Shown in pieces: positions 11,467 to 21,209 of a stretch of DNA of 64,000 nucleotides. The number at the start of each line of letters is the position of its first letter. Within the stretch, counting starts at the first letter, position 1. This DNA comes from Actinomycetota bacterium (GTDB lineage: Bacteria > Actinomycetota > Actinomycetes > Nanopelagicales > Nanopelagicaceae). The stretch covers positions 1 through 64,000 of the forward strand of contig WLNY01000004.1 of the NCBI GenBank assembly GCA_009699575.1, written 5' to 3'. A program made the translations under genes and the position numbers. The notes beneath the pieces were generated by a model. It had not been told where the DNA came from. It saw only the letters and a program-made list of their open reading frames with translations, and did no database searches.

Positions 11467-12034
11467 ATCTATTGCGATCCTCGCATCAGGAGCGGGTTCA
11501 CTTGCATCGGCAATTATCAACGCAGTACGAGATGGAGAACTAGAAGTAAATATCGTAGGAATCATTTGCGATCAGCCGAGTGCTCCCGTAGTTGATGTCG
11601 CTAATAAAGCTGGAATCAAAATCTATTTAGTTCCAATGCAAAGCGATCGGGCGCAATGGGATGACGAAATTCTCAGTGTTACAGAGAGACTCGTTCCTGA
11701 CTTAGTTGTCAGCGCTGGATTTATGCGAATTTTGAGTCCAGCCTATGTGGATCGTTTCAAGGTAATTAATACACATCCTGCTCTGCTGCCAAATTTTCCA
11801 GGTGCTCATGCAGTTCGAGATGCATTGGCAGCTGATGTGAAGCGTACGGGAGCCACAGTTCACTGGGTGGATGCCGGCGTTGACACTGGAAAAGTTATTT
11901 CTCAATGTGAAGTCGATGTCTTACCTAACGACACAGAAAATTCTTTGCACGAACGCATTAAGATGAGCGAACGCACTCTCATCGTTGAGACTATTTCACA
12001 ACTGGTACCCCTCTTGGAGAAAAACCATGAATGA
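11459..12034 (+). CDS. purN: Phosphoribosylglycinamide formyltransferase
   Basis: Transfers a formyl group from 10-formyl-THF to GAR, the third step of purine synthesis. At 191 residues it is of normal length. It starts at GTG with the SIAILASGAGS nucleotide-binding segment, has the catalytic N-x-HP in NTHPALLPNFPG (about residue 103) and the Asp-containing VDAGVDTG segment. It overlaps both neighbours by 8 bases (DUF6350 upstream, purH downstream), which implies translational coupling. Confidence 0.95.
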   Translation: MTKSIAILASGAGSLASAIINAVRDGELEVNIVGIICDQPSAPVVDVANKAGIKIYLVPMQSDRAQWDDEILSVTERLVPDLVVSAGFMRILSPAYVDRFKVINTHPALLPNFPGAHAVRDALAADVKRTGATVHWVDAGVDTGKVISQCEVDVLPNDTENSLHERIKMSERTLIVETISQLVPLLEKNHE

Positions 12035-13568
12035 GCGCAAGCTAATACGTCGAGCTCTTTTGAGCGTGTACGACAAGCATCGATTAGTGGAGATTGGAAC
12101 TGTCCTATCGCAGGCAGGAATCGAAATTCTTTCAACAGGATCAACAGCCAAAATGTTGGCTGAGGCGGGTATTTCAGTTACTGAAGTCAGCCAATACACA
12201 GGATTTCCTGAAATCATGGGTGGTCGAGTCAAGACTTTGCATCCACGAATCCATTCGGGAATATTGGCTGATCAAAGTAATGCGGAGCATCTTGCTGCTA
12301 TTGAAGAGCTAGATATTGAGCCATTTGATTTAGTGATTATCAACTTGTACCCCTTTGAAGAGACTATTCAATCCGGTGCTCACTTTGCCGAATGTATCGA
12401 GCAAATTGATATTGGTGGTCCATCAATGCTGCGAGGAGCTGCCAAAAATCATGGCTCTGTCGCTGTACTTTCAAGTACACACCAGTACGACCAATTGATT
12501 TCAGCAATTTCAGAAGGTGGTTTTACGTATGACCAGCGGAAGCAATTAGCTCTCGAAGTATTTCGAACAACTGCTGAATATGATTTGGCAATTGCAACCT
12601 GGTTAGGTGAACACAATGAAGGCAACCTACCTGAATGGTTTGGTCGAATTTGGTCGCATGAAAAATCTCTCCGCTATGGCGAGAATCCGCATCAAGGCGC
12701 GGCAATTTATAGCGGTGGCCCAGCAGGAATTGTTGGTTCACTTCAATTACATGGAAAAGAAATGTCTTTTAACAATTACACAGATGCTGATGCTGCATGG
12801 CGCGCCGCACTCGATCATTCGCAACCGTGTGTTGCAATTATTAAACATGCCAACCCTTGCGGAATCGCTATTGGTGACACGATTAGTCAGGCTTACAAAA
12901 AAGCCCACCTGTGCGATCCAATCTCGGCATTTGGCGGGGTTGTTGCATGTAACCGCACAGTGACTTTGGAGATGGCAATTCCGTTATCTGAAGTTTTCAC
13001 CGAAGTACTCATTGCTCCTGATTTTGAACCAGCAGCACTTGAATTACTATCTAAAAAGCCCTCGATTCGTATTTTAAAATGTTCCACAATGAATATTTCA
13101 ACTCGTGAATTGCGCCCAGTTAGTGGGGGATTACTTATTCAAGATACAGATCTCATAAACGATACTGGTGATTCACCATCGGGGTGGACCCAAGTGTCAG
13201 GTGAAATTCAAAGTCCGCAGATAATTGCAGAGCTTGAATTTGCTTGGCGTGCAGTGAGAGCGGTAAAAAGTAATGCGATTGTCTTGGCCAGCGATGGTTC
13301 TTCAGTGGGAGTCGGAATGGGGCAAGTCAATAGAGTTGATAGCGCAAAGCTCGCCGTCGATCGCGCGGGCGAACGTGCACACGGTTCGGTTGCAGCCAGC
13401 GATGCTTTTTTCCCTTTCGCAGACGGACTTCAGATTCTCATTGATGCGGGAGTGCTAGCAGTTATTCAACCAGGCGGAAGCGTTCGAGATGAAGAGGTTA
13501 TTGCAGCCGCGCAGAGTGCTGGAATCGCGATGTTTTTCACTGGCACTCGCCATTTCTCACATGCATAG
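12027..13568 (+). CDS. purH: Bifunctional AICAR transformylase/IMP cyclohydrolase
   Basis: Catalyses the last two steps of IMP synthesis. The N-terminal IMP cyclohydrolase (MGS-like) domain has STGSTAKML and GGRVKTLHP. The C-terminal AICAR transformylase domain holds the KHANPCG catalytic motif and ends FFTGTRHFSHA. Length is 513 residues. The frame is open to 11985, but the ATG at 12027 is chosen because it overlaps the purN stop (ATGAATGA), has GGAG 9 bases before it, and matches the family N-terminus. Confidence 0.95.
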   Translation: MNERKLIRRALLSVYDKHRLVEIGTVLSQAGIEILSTGSTAKMLAEAGISVTEVSQYTGFPEIMGGRVKTLHPRIHSGILADQSNAEHLAAIEELDIEPFDLVIINLYPFEETIQSGAHFAECIEQIDIGGPSMLRGAAKNHGSVAVLSSTHQYDQLISAISEGGFTYDQRKQLALEVFRTTAEYDLAIATWLGEHNEGNLPEWFGRIWSHEKSLRYGENPHQGAAIYSGGPAGIVGSLQLHGKEMSFNNYTDADAAWRAALDHSQPCVAIIKHANPCGIAIGDTISQAYKKAHLCDPISAFGGVVACNRTVTLEMAIPLSEVFTEVLIAPDFEPAALELLSKKPSIRILKCSTMNISTRELRPVSGGLLIQDTDLINDTGDSPSGWTQVSGEIQSPQIIAELEFAWRAVRAVKSNAIVLASDGSSVGVGMGQVNRVDSAKLAVDRAGERAHGSVAASDAFFPFADGLQILIDAGVLAVIQPGGSVRDEEVIAAAQSAGIAMFFTGTRHFSHA

Positions 13569-13576
13569 TTCCCTCG

Positions 13577-13582
13577 TAAGAT
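13577..13582 (+). promoter_or_regulatory. -10 element, leaderless start of folD
   Basis: TAAGAT followed by 6 bases and the ATG at 13589. It suggests folD has its own promoter in addition to read-through from purH. Confidence 0.55.
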
Positions 13583-13588
13583 GGAGCC

Positions 13589-14428
13589 ATGACCGCAACT
13601 ATTCTTGATGGCAAGGCACTAGCTTCTTCAATTAAGAAAGACCTTGCAACACGTGTAGTTGAACTCAAGAAGCGTGGTATCACACCTGGCTTGGGAACAG
13701 TGCTCGTCGGTGATGACCCGGGCTCGCATTCATATGTGGCTGGTAAGCATCGCGACTGCGAAGAAGTTGGTGTGACATCAATTCGTGTAGACCTTCCAGA
13801 AAATGCAACGCAAGCCGATGTGCTTGCAGCAATTAAAGATTTGAATTCTGCCAAAGAGTGCACTGGTTATATAGTCCAACTTCCATTACCTCGAGGAATT
13901 GACACCCAAGTAATTCTTGAAGCGATAGATCCAGCTAAAGATGCTGATGGACTTCATCCAATGAATTTAGGGCGACTAGTTGCTGGATATGACGCTCCGT
14001 TGCCTTGCACTCCTCGTGGAATTGTTGCACTCTTGCAACATTACGGCGTACAACTCAAGGGTGCCGAAGTAACCGTAATTGGTCGAGGACTAACTGTCGG
14101 CCGTCCGCTGGGACTGCTCCTGACACGTAAGCAAGAAAATGCCACTGTCACATTGACACATACCGGAACAAAAGATTTATCTCTGCACACACGAAATGCA
14201 GATATTGTTATTGCGGCAATTGGACAAGCTCATTTTCTTAACGCATCCATGATTAAGGAAGGTGCCGCGATAATTGATGTTGGTATTTCTCGAACAGAGG
14301 CTGGACTCTTAGGTGATGTGCATCCTGACGTGATGGAAAAAGCAGGATACGTTGCACCGATGCCTGGCGGAGTTGGTCCTATGACTCGCGCGATGCTTGT
14401 AACTAATGTGGTTGATGCATGCTCGTAA
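13589..14428 (+). CDS. folD: Methylenetetrahydrofolate dehydrogenase/cyclohydrolase
   Basis: Bifunctional enzyme interconverting 5,10-methylene-THF and 10-formyl-THF, supplying the formyl donor used by PurN and PurH just upstream. Seen in the 279 residues are the catalytic [10 protein letters not shown] (Tyr and Lys), QLPLPRG, the NADP-binding [16 protein letters not shown] and the C-terminal [13 protein letters not shown]. It overlaps DUF3017 by 10 bases. Its placement next to purH is a logical one-carbon/purine grouping. Confidence 0.96.
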   Translation: MTATILDGKALASSIKKDLATRVVELKKRGITPGLGTVLVGDDPGSHSYVAGKHRDCEEVGVTSIRVDLPENATQADVLAAIKDLNSAKECTGYIVQLPLPRGIDTQVILEAIDPAKDADGLHPMNLGRLVAGYDAPLPCTPRGIVALLQHYGVQLKGAEVTVIGRGLTVGRPLGLLLTRKQENATVTLTHTGTKDLSLHTRNADIVIAAIGQAHFLNASMIKEGAAIIDVGISRTEAGLLGDVHPDVMEKAGYVAPMPGGVGPMTRAMLVTNVVDACS

Positions 14429-14646
14429 AAGCTCGAAATTTTCATTTGCTTAGTTATTCCTTTGTAACCGTAGGCCTTGTTTTAGGCATTGCGGGATTTG
14501 TGCGTACAAGCGCCCTCCTCGTAGCCCTAGGCACCGCTGGAATTGCAAGTACGCATCGACAGAAACGAACCATTGAGTTTTATCTGCCCATGAGCATCGC
14601 GATAGCCCTTTTTACGCTGGCAATTGCCCTGCCACACGGGCGGTAG
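14419..14646 (+). CDS. DUF3017-family small membrane protein
   Basis: A 75-residue protein with two strongly hydrophobic stretches (about residues 12-45 and 55-70) separated by a short basic loop, so probably two or three membrane spans. Its position, overlapping the end of folD and preceding mdh, is where Actinobacteria carry DUF3017, and the size fits. Function is unknown. Confidence 0.65.
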   Translation: MLVKARNFHLLSYSFVTVGLVLGIAGFVRTSALLVALGTAGIASTHRQKRTIEFYLPMSIAIALFTLAIALPHGR

Positions 14647-14688
14647 AGTTATCTCGACGTCAAGACACTACTGAAAAAGGGAAAAGTT

Positions 14689-15639
14689 ATGGGAAGCAAG
14701 GTCACAGTTGTCGGAGCAGGTTTCTATGGTTCAACTACGGCGCTTCGATTAGCCGAATACGATATTTTTGAAACAGTGGTGCTGACAGATATTGTCGAAG
14801 GAAAGCCAGAAGGTTTAGCACTTGATATGAACCAATCTCGTTCCATTGAAGGTTTTGAAACCAAAGTTATTGGTGCAACAACCACTCCTGAAGGTGCCGG
14901 CTATGAAGCTACAGCGAATTCAGATGTTGTTGTGATCACCGCAGGTTTGCCGCGCAAACCTGGAATGAGTCGAATGGACCTCATTGGCGTTAATGCTGGA
15001 ATTGTAAGAAACGTAGCTGAAAATATTGCAAAGCACTCACCAAATGCAGTCATCATTGTTGTATCGAACCCACTTGATGAAATGACCGCGCTCGCGCAAC
15101 TTGCGACTTCATTTCCCCACAATCGCGTGATGGGGCAAGCAGGAATGTTGGATACAGCGCGCTTCACACACTTTGTAGCCGAAAAACTTGGAGTTCCAGT
15201 GAAGAGCGTTTCAACTCTTACCTTGGGTTCCCACGGCGATACTATGGTTCCAGTTCCAAGTCATTGCACTGTTGCGGGAGTTCCGCTCTCTGAAAAATTA
15301 TCTCAGGTTGAAATTGATGAGCTCGTCGATCGCACACGCAATGGTGGCGCAGAAGTTGTTGCTCTTCTCAAGACAGGCTCTGCATATTACGCACCATCTG
15401 CTGCCGCAGCTCGTATGGCAAAAGCGGTCATCGAAGATTCAGGTGCGATTATGCCTGTGTGCGCGTGGGTTGATGGAGAGTACGGAATTTCTGGAGTCTA
15501 TTTAGGAGTACAGGCACAAATTGGGCGATCTGGAGTTGTTAAGGTTGTTGAAACCAAACTAACAGAAACAGAACTTGCCGCACTCACAGTTGCTGCCGAG
15601 GCCGTGCGAGCAAAGCAAAGCGACGTTCAAGCCCTTTAA
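14689..15639 (+). CDS. mdh: Malate dehydrogenase, LDH-like type
   Basis: NAD-dependent oxidation of malate to oxaloacetate in the TCA cycle. The N-terminal dinucleotide fold is VVGAGFYGS. The substrate loop LPRKPGMSR has Arg, not the Gln of lactate dehydrogenases, where specificity is set, so malate is the likely substrate. The catalytic His lies in GSHGDTM (about residue 183). Length is 316. An AAAGGG ribosome site precedes the ATG, and TAGAGT at 14644-14649 over the DUF3017 stop codon could serve as a -10. icd follows after 49 bases. Confidence 0.94.
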   Translation: MGSKVTVVGAGFYGSTTALRLAEYDIFETVVLTDIVEGKPEGLALDMNQSRSIEGFETKVIGATTTPEGAGYEATANSDVVVITAGLPRKPGMSRMDLIGVNAGIVRNVAENIAKHSPNAVIIVVSNPLDEMTALAQLATSFPHNRVMGQAGMLDTARFTHFVAEKLGVPVKSVSTLTLGSHGDTMVPVPSHCTVAGVPLSEKLSQVEIDELVDRTRNGGAEVVALLKTGSAYYAPSAAAARMAKAVIEDSGAIMPVCAWVDGEYGISGVYLGVQAQIGRSGVVKVVETKLTETELAALTVAAEAVRAKQSDVQAL

Positions 15640-15688
15640 GATCAGTAAAAATCCCTTATAAATAAGTAGTTATCGATTGGAGCACAGC

Positions 15689-16903
15689 GTGAACAAAATC
15701 AAGGTAGAGGGAACTGTCGTCGAGCTTGATGGCGATGAAATGACTCGCATCATTTGGCAGTTCATTAAAGATTCTCTGATTCTTCCCTATTTAGATATCA
15801 ACCTTGAATATTACGACCTGGGTATTGAAAATCGTGATGCTACCGATGATCAAGTGACAATTGATTCGGCACATGCAATCCAAAAGCATGGCGTTGGTGT
15901 CAAGTGCGCAACAATCACTCCAGATGAAGCGCGCGTTAAAGAATTTGGCCTCAAGAAAATGTGGAAGTCGCCTAATGGCACAATTCGCAATATTCTCGGT
16001 GGAGTCATTTTCCGTGAGCCGATCATCATCAGTAACGTTCCACGCCTTGTGCCACATTGGTCCAAGCCAATAGTTATCGGTCGTCACGCTTTCGGAGATC
16101 AATATAAAGCGACTGATTTTCTTGTTCCGGGGGCTGGAAAACTCACTCTTTCATTTACTCCTGAAGATGGCTCAGCCCCAATGGAATTTGAAGTCTATGA
16201 CTTTAAAGGCAGTGGAGTCGCCATGGGTATGTATAACGTTGACGAATCAATACGTGATTTTGCCCGAGCATCATTGAACTACGGATTGCAACGTAAATAT
16301 CCTGTGTATCTTTCAACAAAAAATACAATCCTGAAGGCCTATGACGGGCGATTCAAAGATATTTTTGCAGAAATTTATGAAGCAGAGTTCAAAACACAGT
16401 TTGAAGCTATCGGTATCGAGTATGACCACCGCCTCATTGATGACATGGTTGCAACAGCGCTTCGCTGGGAGGGCGGCTATGTGTGGGCGTGCAAGAATTA
16501 CGATGGTGATGTTCAGTCCGACATCGTGGCCCAAGGCTTTGGTTCACTTGGTTTAATGACGTCAGTTCTGATGACACCAGATGGAAAGACTGTCGAATCT
16601 GAAGCTGCGCACGGCACAGTGACCCGTCACTATCGTGAGCATCAAGCAGGTCGGGCTACATCAACTAATCCAATCGCATCAATTTTCGCTTGGACGCAAG
16701 CCCTAGCTCATCGCGCCAAACTTGATAGCAATCCAGAACTCGCCTCCTTTGCCGCAACTGTAGAGAAGGTATGTATTCAAACTGTTGAAAGCGGGAAGAT
16801 GACTAAAGATCTTTCCGAGCTCATCAGCAAGGGAAGTCCATATCTCACGACACAAGAATTTCTTGATGCACTCGATGAGAATCTTCAAAAGGCCATGGCT
16901 TAA
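15689..16903 (+). CDS. icd: Isocitrate dehydrogenase (NADP), homodimeric eukaryote-like type
   Basis: Converts isocitrate to 2-oxoglutarate in the TCA cycle. The N-terminus [19 protein letters not shown] and the length of about 405 residues place it in the type II dimeric NADP-dependent subfamily rather than the E. coli type. Substrate residues are visible in KSPNGTIRN, and the nucleotide region includes [10 protein letters not shown] and [12 protein letters not shown] prefer the GTG at 15689, which has GGAG 8 bases upstream; an in-frame TTG at 15677 would add four residues. It is grouped with mdh. Confidence 0.93.
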   Translation: MNKIKVEGTVVELDGDEMTRIIWQFIKDSLILPYLDINLEYYDLGIENRDATDDQVTIDSAHAIQKHGVGVKCATITPDEARVKEFGLKKMWKSPNGTIRNILGGVIFREPIIISNVPRLVPHWSKPIVIGRHAFGDQYKATDFLVPGAGKLTLSFTPEDGSAPMEFEVYDFKGSGVAMGMYNVDESIRDFARASLNYGLQRKYPVYLSTKNTILKAYDGRFKDIFAEIYEAEFKTQFEAIGIEYDHRLIDDMVATALRWEGGYVWACKNYDGDVQSDIVAQGFGSLGLMTSVLMTPDGKTVESEAAHGTVTRHYREHQAGRATSTNPIASIFAWTQALAHRAKLDSNPELASFAATVEKVCIQTVESGKMTKDLSELISKGSPYLTTQEFLDALDENLQKAMA

Positions 16904-16909
16904 TAAGAA

Positions 16910-17623
16910 ATGAAGGACCACGGCGCAATTGCTCTCGTTGGTTCGGGTGAATATTTACCGGTGATGCAGGAGCTCGAAACAGAGCTCCTGCATTTCGGCA
17001 TGTCACGAGGGAAATCAAATACCTTTGTGCAAATTCCAACAGGTGCCGGGCAAGAGGGAGCCGAACGTTTAGGTTTTTGGCGTGAAAGAGGCGCGCAACA
17101 AGCAAAGCGAATGGGTACAACCGCACAATTTCTTCCAGTGTTAACCCGTGAAGATGCGCACAATCCAGAATATATTTCTCAAGTTCTAAACGCTGGTTTA
17201 ATTTATTTTTCTGGAGGCGATCCTGGAAATATTACTGACGTTTTTAGTCAGACGCCGTTGTGGGAAGCCGTTCAAAGAGCTTGGCAGGATGGCTCCTCTC
17301 TTGCTGGATGCTCTGCTGGCGCGATGGCATTTGGGTCAAAAATTGTTGGAATTCGCCGTATGCATGTCACTGAAGGTCTTGGATTACTTCCCGATATTGA
17401 AGTAATTCCTCACTATGACAAATTTCTGGGATGGCTTCCAGATCGAGTTGCGGCAATTGCCTTGCGCACAGATGAAGGGAGCAAATTATTGGGAATTGAT
17501 GAAGACACAGCCGCAGTCCTGACTGATTCATGGCGAGTTGTTGGCAAGAAAAAGGTGCACATCCTTAAAGGCATAGATGGTGCACCAAAGAGCTTTGAAC
17601 ATGGTGAAGATTTAGCAATATAA
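16910..17623 (+). CDS. Peptidase S51-family (dipeptidase E/cyanophycinase-like) protein
   Basis: A 237-residue class I glutamine-amidotransferase-like fold. The nucleophile elbow GCSAGAM gives a catalytic Ser near residue 132, and a conserved His lies in VIPHYD. These are the hallmarks of the S51 family, which includes aspartyl dipeptidase PepE and cyanophycinase. The start ALVGSGEY and the FSGGDPGN stretch are typical of uncharacterised actinobacterial members. It begins 6 bases after icd and is followed by a strong terminator, so it probably ends the mdh-icd transcript. The substrate is unknown. Confidence 0.8.
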   Translation: MKDHGAIALVGSGEYLPVMQELETELLHFGMSRGKSNTFVQIPTGAGQEGAERLGFWRERGAQQAKRMGTTAQFLPVLTREDAHNPEYISQVLNAGLIYFSGGDPGNITDVFSQTPLWEAVQRAWQDGSSLAGCSAGAMAFGSKIVGIRRMHVTEGLGLLPDIEVIPHYDKFLGWLPDRVAAIALRTDEGSKLLGIDEDTAAVLTDSWRVVGKKKVHILKGIDGAPKSFEHGEDLAI

Positions 17624-17660
17624 AAATGCCCCAGCAGAAATCATCCGGCGGGGCATTTTT
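17622..17660. terminator. Bidirectional intrinsic terminator
   Basis: A perfect 11-base stem AAAAATGCCCC / GGGGCATTTTT with a 17-base loop lies between two convergent genes. The A/T tract on each side makes it work for both the S51 peptidase and the ABC ATPase transcripts. Confidence 0.9.
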
Positions 17661-17671
17661 AATTCCTCTCA

Positions 17672-18754
17672 CTACTTGATTCGTTCTCCTGTTGTGGAAT
17701 TAAATAAATGAACCACAGCAGCAGCGGCAGTAACAGAAATAGTTTCACCAGGTTTTGGTGGATTTTTTGGATCCCAGCGCACAATTACTTGCGCTCCTTC
17801 ATCTGTTGTCTGTGCGAAATCAACCGAACTGTCTGCAGGTTTTCCGTATACGAAAGAATCGGCACCAAGTTCTTCAACAACTTCAACAAGTACATGGAAG
17901 CCATCAGCACTTGGAGCAAAACCTTCAGGACGTATTCCAACTGTCACGGTATCTCCAGCGCTTGCAGGAACGCTAATGGCCAGGTTTCCTAGCATCGCTT
18001 TTCCATCTTTTACTGGCGCATTGAGTAAATTCATTGCAGGTGAACCAATGAATCCGGCTACAAATGCATTTGCAGGATTGTCGTAAAGGTTTCTTGGTGT
18101 ATCGACTTGCTGGAGGATGCCATCTTTGAGAACGGCAACTCGATCACCCATTGTCATTGCTTCAACTTGATCGTGTGTTACATAAACAGTTGTGATTCCT
18201 AATCGTCGTTGTAGTGCTGCGATCTGAGTACGTGTTGCCACTCGTAATTTGGCATCAAGATTTGAAAGTGGTTCATCCATAAGGAAGACCTGAGGTTCAC
18301 GTACGATCGCACGACCCATAGCTACACGTTGGCGTTGTCCGCCTGAGAGAGCCTTTGGTTTGCGATCAAGATATGGCTCAAGGTCAAGTAGTTTGGCAGC
18401 TTCAAGAACTCGGCGATCGCGCTCCTCTTTAGCTACCCCCGCAATCTTGAGTGCAAAGCCCATATTTTCAGCAACTGTCATATGGGGATAGAGTGCATAG
18501 GACTGGAAGACCATTGCAATATCGCGATCTTTTGGCGCAACATTGGTTACATCGCGATCTCCGATGAGGATACGTCCGCCGTCAATATCTTCAAGGCCCG
18601 CAAGCATGCGAAGAGATGTGGATTTTCCACACCCTGAAGGTCCTACAAGGACGAGGAATTCGCCATCATTGACGACGAGGTTTAACTTATCTACAGCAGG
18701 GGTAGTAGTCCCTGGGTAAATACGGGAAGCGTTTTCAAATACAACTGAAGCCAT
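17672..18754 (-). CDS. Sugar ABC transporter ATP-binding protein, UgpC/MsmK/MalK type
   Basis: A 360-residue ATPase that energises carbohydrate import. Visible are Walker A GPSGCGKST (about residue 38), the Q-loop FQSYALYPHM, the signature LSGGQRQR, Walker B FLMDEPLSNLD and the H-loop VTHDQ. A C-terminal OB-fold/TOBE regulatory domain runs from about residue 240. No permease or binding-protein gene is adjacent, so it is probably a shared ATPase serving several sugar permeases, as MsiK does in streptomycetes. That role is inference. The ATG at 18754 has an AGAAGGAGA site; the upstream extension is not needed. Confidence 0.92.
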   Translation of the reverse strand: MASVVFENASRIYPGTTTPAVDKLNLVVNDGEFLVLVGPSGCGKSTSLRMLAGLEDIDGGRILIGDRDVTNVAPKDRDIAMVFQSYALYPHMTVAENMGFALKIAGVAKEERDRRVLEAAKLLDLEPYLDRKPKALSGGQRQRVAMGRAIVREPQVFLMDEPLSNLDAKLRVATRTQIAALQRRLGITTVYVTHDQVEAMTMGDRVAVLKDGILQQVDTPRNLYDNPANAFVAGFIGSPAMNLLNAPVKDGKAMLGNLAISVPASAGDTVTVGIRPEGFAPSADGFHVLVEVVEELGADSFVYGKPADSSVDFAQTTDEGAQVIVRWDPKNPPKPGETISVTAAAAVVHLFNSTTGERIK

Positions 18755-18771
18755 GAAAAATTCTCCTTCTC

Positions 18772-18789
18772 CGGGCAGGTACGTGCCCG
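18772..18789 (-). promoter_or_regulatory. Hairpin/inverted repeat in the leader of the sugar ABC ATPase gene
   Basis: CGGGCA and TGCCCG form a 6-base inverted repeat with a 6-base centre, immediately upstream of the ribosome site of the ATPase gene. It could be an operator or an mRNA hairpin modulating translation. No regulator is identifiable. Confidence 0.35.
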
Positions 18790-18835
18790 ACGGTCCGTGG
18801 ATGAAGGTGACCAACCAAGTGGATGGTCAAGAGAA

Positions 18836-18841
18836 AGGCTA
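18836..18841 (-). promoter_or_regulatory. possible -10 of the sugar ABC ATPase gene
   Basis: TAGCCT on the minus strand, about 80 bases before the start codon. It would give a leader carrying the hairpin at 18772-18789. No clear -35. Confidence 0.3.
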
Positions 18842-18878
18842 CGGGAGTTGAGCGCGGGGCGCCACCTGCAGCCTGCGA

Positions 18879-18884
18879 TAGACT
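18879..18884 (+). promoter_or_regulatory. -10 element of the CNNM-type gene
   Basis: TAGACT ends 9 bases before the ATG at 18894, giving an mRNA with only one to three leader bases. Confidence 0.45.
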
Positions 18885-18893
18885 CCAATCCTT

Positions 18894-20189
18894 ATGGAGA
18901 CACACTCGCTGGGTTCTCTGCTGGGCGATATCGCCACTGTTGCGCTCCTCATCCTGATTGCATCGCTCTTTGTCGCTGCTGAAATTGCCCTCATATCCCT
19001 TCGGGAAAGCCAGATTCGCCAGTTAGCTACCACAGGCAAGCGAGGTCGCAAAGTAGCCGCTTTGGCGCAAAACCCAAACCGTTTCCTGGCCGCCGCTCAA
19101 GTCGGTGTCACAGTCTGTGGATTTTTATCGGCAGCCCTTGGTGCTGAAAAACTTGGATCTTATGTAATTCCGCGTATTGAAGAGATGGGCGTTTCTCATG
19201 CATGGAGTTCAACTATTTCACTCGTGGGAGTAACTCTTGTTATTGCATATTTCTCATTAGTTTTTGGAGAACTCGTTCCAAAACGATTGGCTCTTTTTCG
19301 CACCGAAGCCATCTCACTTGCATCTGCTGGAATTATTGATTGGATTGCAAAATTATTTCGTCCAATCATTTGGTTACTTTCAAAATCGACCGACATTGTG
19401 GTTCGAGCATTTGGAGTAGATCCAAAGGAACAACGTAGCGCTATGTCTGAAGAAGAGTTGCTTGACCTTGTTGCTGGTCATGCAGCGCTCACTGCAGAAG
19501 AGCGAGATATTGTTGAAGAAGTATTTAACGCTTCAGAGCGTCAAATTCACGAACTCATGGTGCCTCGAACAGAAGTTGATTTCATGGATGCATCGCTCAC
19601 CATCTCCAAAGCAATAGCGCTCGCCGTTGATAAGGCACATTCACGCTACCCCGTTGTTCGTGGTTCAACTGATGAAGTTATTGGCTTTATCCATGTTCGT
19701 GACTTATTGGATACTTCCCTTGTGAACTCAGGTGGAAAGATTCAAGAATTGGTAAGAAATATTATGTTCTTACCTGGAACGAAGGGTGTTTTGCCAGCGC
19801 TGACTCAAATGCGAAGCGAGCGTCAGCATTTAGCGATTGTCTTAGATGAGTATGGTGGGACTGATGGCATCATTACTATGGAAGACCTCGTCGAATGCCT
19901 AATTGGCGATATTCGCGATGAGTACGATTCGGATGAAAACGAAGTATCTAATGAGTCCATCACGGGCGATTTTGAAGTCGATGGACTGACTTCACTTGAC
20001 GATCTACGAGATAAAACTTCTTTTGATATTCCAGATGGTCCTTATGAAACAGCAGGTGGATTCGTAATGCACGTGCTGGGACGAATCCCAGTAATTAATG
20101 ATGTTGTTACCATCAACGGAGTCCGAATCACTGTCCTCACAATGGAAGGTAAGCGTGCCGGTCAATTATTGATCTCACGCAGCCTCTGA
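18894..20189 (+). CDS. CNNM/CorC-type membrane protein (DUF21, CBS pair, CorC/HlyC domain)
   Basis: A 431-residue membrane protein. Residues 1-200 form the DUF21 transmembrane domain with about four spans and the characteristic [15 protein letters not shown] start. A CBS pair (about 215-335) follows, containing [11 protein letters not shown] and [19 protein letters not shown]-terminal CorC/HlyC domain starts near FEVDGL. The family includes bacterial magnesium transporters or exporters; the older name haemolysin is misleading. It is followed by trpS after 20 bases. Confidence 0.9.
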   Translation: METHSLGSLLGDIATVALLILIASLFVAAEIALISLRESQIRQLATTGKRGRKVAALAQNPNRFLAAAQVGVTVCGFLSAALGAEKLGSYVIPRIEEMGVSHAWSSTISLVGVTLVIAYFSLVFGELVPKRLALFRTEAISLASAGIIDWIAKLFRPIIWLLSKSTDIVVRAFGVDPKEQRSAMSEEELLDLVAGHAALTAEERDIVEEVFNASERQIHELMVPRTEVDFMDASLTISKAIALAVDKAHSRYPVVRGSTDEVIGFIHVRDLLDTSLVNSGGKIQELVRNIMFLPGTKGVLPALTQMRSERQHLAIVLDEYGGTDGIITMEDLVECLIGDIRDEYDSDENEVSNESITGDFEVDGLTSLDDLRDKTSFDIPDGPYETAGGFVMHVLGRIPVINDVVTINGVRITVLTMEGKRAGQLLISRSL

Positions 20190-20209
20190 TTCATGAAAGA
20201 ATATCTGCC

Positions 20210-21208
20210 ATGAGCCTTAAGCGAGTACTTTCTGGTATCCAGCCAACAAGTGATTCATTCCACCTCGGTAATTACGTAGGCGCTCTTCGGCAATGGGTAG
20301 CTTTGCAAGAAGGTCATGACGCGTATTACTGCATTGTGGATTTGCATGCTCTCACCATGGAAACCGATCCAGCCCTCATGCGCAAGCGCACCCTAGCTTC
20401 GGCCGCGCAGTTAATCGCTCTTGGAATCGACCCCAATCGTTCGACACTATTTGTCCAATCTCAAGTAGCGCAACATAATCAACTTGGTTGGATTATGGAA
20501 TGCATAACAGGATTTGGTGAAGCGAGTCGTATGACTCAATTCAAAGATAAGTCATCTAAAAATGGTTCTGACAGCACTAAGGTGGGGCTTTTTACTTACC
20601 CGATGTTGCAAGCTGCTGATATCTTGCTTTACCAGGCGGACCTGGTTCCTGTTGGTGAAGATCAAAGGCAACACATAGAACTCACTCGTGACTTAGCAAC
20701 ACGATTTAATTCTCGCTATGGTCAAACATTTCAAATTCCAGAAGGTTTCATTCTGAAAGCTGGTGCAAAAATAAATGATATTCAAGAGCCAACTGCAAAA
20801 ATGAGTAAATCGTCAGGAACTTCCAATGGTGTGATAGAACTGATGGACACTCCTGAATCCAATACAAAGAAGATAAAAAGCGCTGTGACGGATACAGGTA
20901 GAGAAGTCAGGTTCGATGAAAAGGAAAAACCTGGAATCAGCAATTTATTGACTATTCACAGCGCCCTTTCGGGTCAAACGATTTCCTCCATTGAGAAAGA
21001 TTTTGATGGAAAAGGATATGGCGACTTTAAATCAGCAGTAGCTGAAGTGGTTGTTGAGTATTTGCGCCCGATACGAACTCGTGCGCTTGAACTTCTAGAA
21101 GATGAGAGCCATCTCATCACATTATTATCGCAAGGCGCAGCAAAAGCGCGCGTAGTGGCCGCTCAAACCCTTGATGAAACCTATAAGAATTTAGGGCTTG
21201 TTCAGTAA
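20210..21208 (+). CDS. trpS: Tryptophanyl-tRNA synthetase
   Basis: Charges tRNA-Trp. Class I synthetase of 332 residues with [19 protein letters not shown] (HIGH-type motif) at the N-terminus and the KMSKS loop as AKMSKSSG near residue 200. The adenylate-binding GEDQRQHIE stretch is intact. The start ATG lies 20 bases after the CNNM gene; GAATAT 5 bases upstream is a poor -10 candidate. It converges with pmmB, one base apart, without a visible terminator. Confidence 0.96.
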   Translation: MSLKRVLSGIQPTSDSFHLGNYVGALRQWVALQEGHDAYYCIVDLHALTMETDPALMRKRTLASAAQLIALGIDPNRSTLFVQSQVAQHNQLGWIMECITGFGEASRMTQFKDKSSKNGSDSTKVGLFTYPMLQAADILLYQADLVPVGEDQRQHIELTRDLATRFNSRYGQTFQIPEGFILKAGAKINDIQEPTAKMSKSSGTSNGVIELMDTPESNTKKIKSAVTDTGREVRFDEKEKPGISNLLTIHSALSGQTISSIEKDFDGKGYGDFKSAVAEVVVEYLRPIRTRALELLEDESHLITLLSQGAAKARVVAAQTLDETYKNLGLVQ

Positions 21209-21209
21209 A

